Shown here: positions 59,730-64,000 of the stretch, piece by piece | Layout: every line of letters begins with the position of its first letter | Position numbering within the stretch: the stretch's first letter is position 1 | DNA from: DATHZQ01 sp965216945 | GTDB lineage: Bacteria > Actinomycetota > Acidimicrobiia > Spongiisociales > UBA5794 | Direction of reading: 5' to 3' | Assembly (NCBI GenBank): GCA_965216945.1 | Contig: CBDCGU010000003.1 | Location: 1,116,001-1,180,000, forward strand | DNA length: 64,000 nt | Translations under genes and position numbers: made by a program | Notes under the pieces: generated by a model | Database searches by the model: none | Seen by the model: the letters and a program-made list of their open reading frames with translations, nothing else | What the model was told of the DNA's origin: nothing

Positions 59730-60281
59730 ATGCCAGCAGTCGCCAGCATCGAAGCCCCTACCGACCCCAAGGTCCAGGAGGCCTACGCAGCCGCCGAAAC
59801 TCATTTCGGGCGGGTCCCCAACCTCGTGAAGGCGCTCGGCTCCAACCCGGACATGTGCAGCTCCATCACCCACTTCGTCGTCCAGGCGCTCGGGGAGGGG
59901 CGAGTGTCGTGGGCATTCAAGGAACTCGTGATCCTCAAGACGCTGCGCTCCATCGGCAGCTACTACAGCTATGGCGCCCACGAACAGCTCGCCGCCGAGC
60001 TCGGCAATCCTGCCGACAAGATCGGCGATCTCTCCAACTCGCTCTGGGAGACCAGCGAGCACTTCACCGAGGGCGAGCGGGCCGTCATGGCCCTCGTCAC
60101 CCAGATCGGTGTCGATGCCAACGACGTTGGCGATGAGCTCTGGGACCGTCTTCGCACCCATTGGGACAGCGGTCAGTTGCTGGAGCTGACGTCGCTCATC
60201 ACGACCTTCGTCAACATCGGGCGTGTCGGGGATGCGCTCGGCGTCAGCGAACCGAGGCTGTTCGCCGGATCCGTCGGCTGA
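59730..60281 (+). CDS. AhpD-like protein lacking the cysteines
   Basis: 183 residues, paralogous to the preceding gene (FGRVPNLVKALGSNPDM, FKELVILKTLRSIGSYYSYGAHE). At the CxxC position it has Tyr78 and Tyr81 (YYSY), while a His is retained three residues later. Thiol redox chemistry is therefore impossible; it may be a structural partner of the active paralogue or have a new function. Same operon, 15 bases apart. Confidence 0.85.
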   Translation: MPAVASIEAPTDPKVQEAYAAAETHFGRVPNLVKALGSNPDMCSSITHFVVQALGEGRVSWAFKELVILKTLRSIGSYYSYGAHEQLAAELGNPADKIGDLSNSLWETSEHFTEGERAVMALVTQIGVDANDVGDELWDRLRTHWDSGQLLELTSLITTFVNIGRVGDALGVSEPRLFAGSVG

Positions 60282-60384
60282 AGGGACCCGGGCTGCAACT
60301 GTGCGTCGCCCGTACCCAGGGTTGCGATCGTGTGCCTAACGTCGCTGTCGAGACGCACGATCGCGGCAGCGTGAGGAACGAACG

Positions 60385-60954
60385 ATGGGCAAGACGTACG
60401 ACGGGATCGATGACCGGATGACGCAGTGGATCCGGCGGCAACCGATGTTCTTCGTGGCCACGGCCCCGGCAGGCGGGGGGCGTGTCAACGTCTCGCCCAA
60501 GGGCCTCGACGACACGTTCGCCGTCGTGGATCCCCACACCGTCGCATACCTGGACACGGGTGGCAGCGGCGCCGAGACCATTGCCCACGTACGAGAGAAC
60601 GGGCGGATCACGGTGATGTTCTGTGCTTTCGAAGGACCGGCACGCATCGTCCGTCTCTACGGGCGGGGCGACAACGTCTTTCCCGGCGATGCGGAGTGGG
60701 ATGCGCTACGAGCGCACTTCGGGGACTATCGGGCGCGCAACATCGTCCGCATCCGCATCGATCACATCGCAGACTCGTGCGGCTTCGGGGTCCCCCACAT
60801 GGAGCTCGTTGGACAGCGCACCCGCCTCACCGAATGGGTCGATGCGCGGAGTGATGCCGAGCTCGCCGCCTATCGGGCCAAACACAACCGGGTGAGCATC
60901 GACGGGCTGCCCGCAATCGACATCCCCGAGCATGCGATGCCTGCTCCCGAGTAG
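60385..60954 (+). CDS. Pyridoxamine 5'-phosphate oxidase-fold protein
   Basis: 189 residues with the split-barrel flavin-binding pattern FFVATAPAGGGRVNVSPKG, VAYLDTGGSGAETIAHVREN and GRITVMFCAFEGPARIVRLYG. It belongs to the general PNPOx-like group that binds FMN or F420; the exact reaction is not predictable. It stands alone 103 bases after the AhpD pair. Confidence 0.88.
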   Translation: MGKTYDGIDDRMTQWIRRQPMFFVATAPAGGGRVNVSPKGLDDTFAVVDPHTVAYLDTGGSGAETIAHVRENGRITVMFCAFEGPARIVRLYGRGDNVFPGDAEWDALRAHFGDYRARNIVRIRIDHIADSCGFGVPHMELVGQRTRLTEWVDARSDAELAAYRAKHNRVSIDGLPAIDIPEHAMPAPE

Positions 60955-61073
60955 CTTCGGGCTGAGCAGCCGGGCACTACGGACCTGTCCGGCAGACGCA
61001 ACCAGGACGAGCATGGCGGAAGGTGTCTCGTCGCCGACGTGAGACATCTCCTCCTCAGTGAAGGGAGCACTCG

Positions 61074-62966
61074 GTGGGCTACATCGATGTCTACGAACGG
61101 TCGCTACAGGATCCGGATGGTTTCTGGGCGGACGCCGCCGCCGCGATCGATTGGGACGTTCCCCCCACCCGAGTGCTCGACGATACCGACGCACCGATCT
61201 ACCGGTGGTTCCCCGACGGCGTGCTGAACACGTGCCACAACGCACTCGATCGGCATGTCGCCGGTGGCCGAGCCGACCAGCTCGCCCTGATCTACGACAG
61301 CCCGGTGACGGACACCATCACGACGTACACCTACCGCGAATTGCGCGACGAGGTGGCCCGGCTCGCCGGAGCGCTGACCGGTCTCGGCGTCGGCAAGGGC
61401 GATCGGGTGATCGTGTACATGCCGATGATCCCTGAGGCAGCCATGGCGATGCTCGCCTGCGCCCGCATCGGGGCCATCCACTCGGTGGTCTTCGGCGGCT
61501 TCGCCTCGAACGAATTGGCGACGCGCATCGACGACGCCACGCCGAAGGTCGTGCTGTCGGCGTCGTGTGGCATCGAGCCGGGCCGCATCGTCGAGTACAA
61601 GCCTCTCCTCGACGAGGCGATCGAACTCGCCTCTCACACCCCCGAGCATTGCGTCGTGCTGCAACGCCCCCAGGCGACGGCGGCGATGCGGCAAGGCCGG
61701 GACCACGATTGGAGCGACCTGGTCGGTTCGGCCGAGCCGGCGGAAAACGTTCCGGTGGCGGCCACCGACCCCCTCTACATCCTCTACACCTCGGGAACGA
61801 CGGGAGAGCCCAAAGGCGTCGTCCGGGACAACGGTGGGCACGCCGTTGCCCTGGCGTGGTCGATGAAGAACATCTACGGCGTCGACCCCGGCGAGGTGTA
61901 CTGGGCGGCGTCCGACGTCGGTTGGGTGGTTGGCCACTCCTACATCGTCTATGCCCCGCTGCTCCACGGTTGCACCACCGTGTTGTATGAGGGCAAGCCG
62001 GTCGGCACCCCCGACCCTGGTGCGTTCTGGAGGGTCATCTCCCAGCACGGAGTCTCCGTGCTCTTCACCGCCCCAACCGCATTTCGAGCGATCAAGCGCG
62101 ACGATCCCGAGGCAGGCCACCTGGAGCGGTACGATCTCAGCGGGTTCCGGACTCTGTTCCTCGCCGGCGAACGCTGCGATCCCGACACCTTGCATTGGGC
62201 CGAACGCACGCTGGGCGTCCCGGTGATCGACCATTGGTGGCAAACGGAGACCGGCTGGCCGGTTGCTGCCAACCCGATGGGCATCGAGCCCCTTCCGGTG
62301 AAGCCGGGGTCGCCCACCGTGGCCGTGCCCGGCTACGACATCCGGGTCCTCGACGACGACGGCGCAGAGGTCGCTGCGGGCGACATCGGAGCGATCGTCG
62401 TCAAGCTGCCGCTCCCGCCCGGCTGCCTCCCGACACTGTGGCAAGCGGATGAGCGCTACATCGAGTCGTACCTGAGCCGGTACCCCGGCTACTACCTGAC
62501 ATCCGACGCCGGATACAAGGACGACGACGGGTACCTGGCGATCATGAGTCGCATCGACGACATCATCAACGTGGCCGGCCACCGGCTGTCGACGGGAGCC
62601 ATGGAGGAAGTACTCGCCGAGCATCCCGATGTCGCCGAGTGTGCCGTCATCGGCGTCGCCGACCAGCTCAAAGGTCAGCTCCCCGTCGGCTTCGTCGTGC
62701 TCAAGGCCGGTGTGGATCGTCAGCACGACGAGATCGCATCCGAGCTCGTGGCGTTGATCAGGGAGCGTATCGGTCCGGTCGCCGCCTTCAAGCAAGCACT
62801 CGTGGTCGATCGTCTCCCGAAGACCCGGTCGGGCAAGATCCTGCGGGGCACGATGCGCCGCATCGCCGATGGGGACGAGTGGAAGATGCCCGCCACCATC
62901 GACGACCCGGCCATTCTGGACGAGATCGGCGAGGCGTTGGTGCACGTCGGCTACCCGAGTGCCTGA
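61074..62966 (+). CDS. prpE: Propionyl-CoA/acetyl-CoA synthetase
   Basis: 630 residues, GTG start with AGTGAAGGGAG upstream. Adenylate-forming enzyme: DRVIVYMPMIPEAAMAMLA, P-loop ILYTSGTTGEPKGVVRDNGG, DHWWQTETGWPV, GYKDDDGYLAIMSRIDDIIN and the catalytic, acetylatable Lys in TRSGKILRGTMRR. The VVRDNGGHA sequence and length fit PrpE better than Acs. It activates propionate or acetate with ATP and CoA. Substrate preference is inferred. Confidence 0.92.
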   Translation: MGYIDVYERSLQDPDGFWADAAAAIDWDVPPTRVLDDTDAPIYRWFPDGVLNTCHNALDRHVAGGRADQLALIYDSPVTDTITTYTYRELRDEVARLAGALTGLGVGKGDRVIVYMPMIPEAAMAMLACARIGAIHSVVFGGFASNELATRIDDATPKVVLSASCGIEPGRIVEYKPLLDEAIELASHTPEHCVVLQRPQATAAMRQGRDHDWSDLVGSAEPAENVPVAATDPLYILYTSGTTGEPKGVVRDNGGHAVALAWSMKNIYGVDPGEVYWAASDVGWVVGHSYIVYAPLLHGCTTVLYEGKPVGTPDPGAFWRVISQHGVSVLFTAPTAFRAIKRDDPEAGHLERYDLSGFRTLFLAGERCDPDTLHWAERTLGVPVIDHWWQTETGWPVAANPMGIEPLPVKPGSPTVAVPGYDIRVLDDDGAEVAAGDIGAIVVKLPLPPGCLPTLWQADERYIESYLSRYPGYYLTSDAGYKDDDGYLAIMSRIDDIINVAGHRLSTGAMEEVLAEHPDVAECAVIGVADQLKGQLPVGFVVLKAGVDRQHDEIASELVALIRERIGPVAAFKQALVVDRLPKTRSGKILRGTMRRIADGDEWKMPATIDDPAILDEIGEALVHVGYPSA

Positions 62967-63093
62967 CCTCTGCGCGGGGAGGCTGGGCCGGGGCAGAAGG
63001 CCGCCGGCGACACCGCGGACCCCGCGCCAACCGGCTCCGGAAGTCCCCGACGAAGGGGTTGTCACGGCATAGCGGACGTGTTTGGGTGAGGCC

Positions 63094-64000
63094 GTGAAGA
63101 CTGCCGCGGCGGATGTTGCGCTTCGCCTGATCCTGATCGTGGTCGGGCTGGCCGGCATGGTTGTCCTGTTCCTGCTTGCCGACGCAACCGAGGCGTGGCC
63201 CGCCGCACGACGGATGGCGATCCTCACCGCACCCGCTGCAGTGGCCATCACCGGTCTCGTGGCCGGCGTCCAGCTCCGTGAGCCGTTCGAGGAACGCACC
63301 CACTACGGGGCGCGCCGCACCGGCAGGGACGGCGCCATCGATCTCGGCAACCCCGCTCCGCAAACGACGGCGCAAGCGGCCGCTCCCGATCCTCGATCGG
63401 CACCGACCACTCGTTTCGGCGTCGACCGGCGCAATACCCTCGTTGTTCTCGCCCTGGCCACGGTCGCCCTGGCCATCTTCGTCCCGCTCGGCCTTCGGGC
63501 ATTGGAGCGTCCCGGCCTCTCCGAGACGGGCCTCATCTCGGTCCTCATCATCGGGCCTTGCGCCTTTCTGTTCGTTCGCTCGCTCGTGCGCCTCGTCACG
63601 GCCTCGAGGGCCATCGTCGTCGACGGCAACCGCATCACGATCGGCGCCGCACTCGGATTCCTTCCTCCCATCCGGCTCGACCGCTCCGAGCTGGCGGCGA
63701 TCGTGGATGCACGGGAGGTCAACGGTGCCCTTCACTTCGTCGTCGATGCGAACACCGGCTATCGAATCCGAGCCGATCATCTCAGCGATCCCGAGGCGGT
63801 GCTTCCCTTCTTCGCCACGTGGTGGCCCGAGGTGCCGGCACCGAAGACGGAGCGGACGCCGGCATCGTTCGAGGAGCTCGCACCTCGCCCCGCAGCTGGG
63901 ACTCGACTCCCCCCGATGACCGAAGCCGGAGGCCGCGGCCCAGATGCAGCTTCAGCGCGGTCGTCGCACGGCACCGGCTCGGCGCCGCCACCGGAGCGCC
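63094..64000 (+). CDS. Membrane protein with a PH-like cytosolic domain, 3' end beyond the window
   Basis: Open from GTG 63094 to the window edge (302 codons). Two hydrophobic pairs: LILIVVGLAGMVVLFLLADA with MAILTAPAAVAITGLVAGV, then NTLVVLALATVALAIFVPLG with GLISVLIIGPCAFLFVRSLV. A beta-rich stretch follows (SRAIVVDGNRITIGAALGFL to NGALHFVVDANTGYRIRADH), resembling a bacterial PH-like domain, and a Pro/Ala-rich tail. No stop is seen, so the C-terminus is unknown. Function not recognised. Confidence 0.7.
   Translation, partial: MKTAAADVALRLILIVVGLAGMVVLFLLADATEAWPAARRMAILTAPAAVAITGLVAGVQLREPFEERTHYGARRTGRDGAIDLGNPAPQTTAQAAAPDPRSAPTTRFGVDRRNTLVVLALATVALAIFVPLGLRALERPGLSETGLISVLIIGPCAFLFVRSLVRLVTASRAIVVDGNRITIGAALGFLPPIRLDRSELAAIVDAREVNGALHFVVDANTGYRIRADHLSDPEAVLPFFATWWPEVPAPKTERTPASFEELAPRPAAGTRLPPMTEAGGRGPDAASARSSHGTGSAPPPER

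Noticed and set aside
61104..63299. Long open frame (over 700 codons) antisense to prpE
   Set aside because: Codon bias follows the antisense of prpE; no recognisable domain. The same applies to long antisense frames at 3043-5004, 29370-30833 and 53224-54663.
1..64000. CRISPR array, rRNA operon, intact transposase or prophage
   Set aside because: No regularly spaced direct repeats, rRNA signature, DDE transposase or phage structural genes were seen anywhere in the window.

Overview
The window is high-GC DNA with dense, mostly leader-less operons, frequent GTG starts and ATGA/GTGA overlaps. Several things suggest an environmental actinomycete, possibly class Acidimicrobiia, but no rRNA or other phylogenetic marker is present, so this is inference: a caa3-type cytochrome oxidase, an F420/LLM-type oxidoreductase frame, a Tad pilus locus of actinobacterial layout, small BldC-like DNA-binding proteins and an actinobacterial-style homoserine acetyltransferase. 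No CRISPR array, rRNA gene or intact insertion sequence was seen.

Layout. 1-3.0 kb (minus): end of a cytochrome c oxidase operon (ctaD cut by the window edge, ctaC with a fused haem-c domain, and a thioredoxin-like lipoprotein). 3.2-6.9 kb: ACT-domain malic enzyme, TSUP permease, small AAA ATPase, membrane-anchored XRE regulator. 7.0-15.4 kb: an Rrf2 regulator divergent from a six-gene molybdoenzyme operon (membrane protein, alpha, small protein, beta, TorD-type chaperone, haem-b gamma subunit). Its alpha and beta chains resemble the periplasmic nitrite oxidoreductase/nitrate reductase of Nitrospira and anammox bacteria. With the oxidase next door it could make a nitrite-to-O2 respiratory chain, or work as a nitrate reductase. 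15.6-22.2 kb is accessory: a methyltransferase, a decayed integrase abutting the stump of a TetR gene, an ABC exporter, a VapBC-like toxin-antitoxin pair, and a divergent alpha/beta hydrolase/TetR pair with a perfect palindrome. It ends at a selenocysteine tRNA gene (selC).

22.5-31.9 kb is mostly housekeeping: ferredoxin, DUF2254 protein, CBS protein, HflX, an MFS protein, a HIT protein, an ArsR/permease pair, PIN-PhoH ATPase and gpsA. 31.9-39.2 kb (minus) is a Tad/Flp pilus operon (cpaB-tadZ-tadA-tadB-tadC-small pilin-tadE-tadE-tadG), followed by two BldC-like regulators, a macrodomain protein, a frameshifted LLM oxidoreductase, hpt and an M15 peptidase.

43.9-49.6 kb is the most striking region: two convergent two-gene operons coding for an alpha/beta hydrolase, a TPR-trypsin protease, a nucleoside-deoxyribosyltransferase-like (DRHyd) domain fused to TPRs, and an alpha/beta hydrolase fused to TPRs. 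The three TPR regions share the same unusual residues, as expected for a scaffold reading one common NAD-derived or nucleotide signal. I read this as an ASK-signalosome-like threshold immune or stress-suicide cassette.

49.7-64 kb: murI, metX (with a 21-bp tandem repeat in its leader), a pair of SGNH-like proteins (one with a lipoyl-like domain lacking the lysine), an M16 peptidase, a bacterial SLC12 cotransporter, a TetR gene divergent from two AhpD-like proteins (one without its cysteines), a PNPOx-fold protein, a propionyl/acetyl-CoA synthetase and an unfinished membrane protein.
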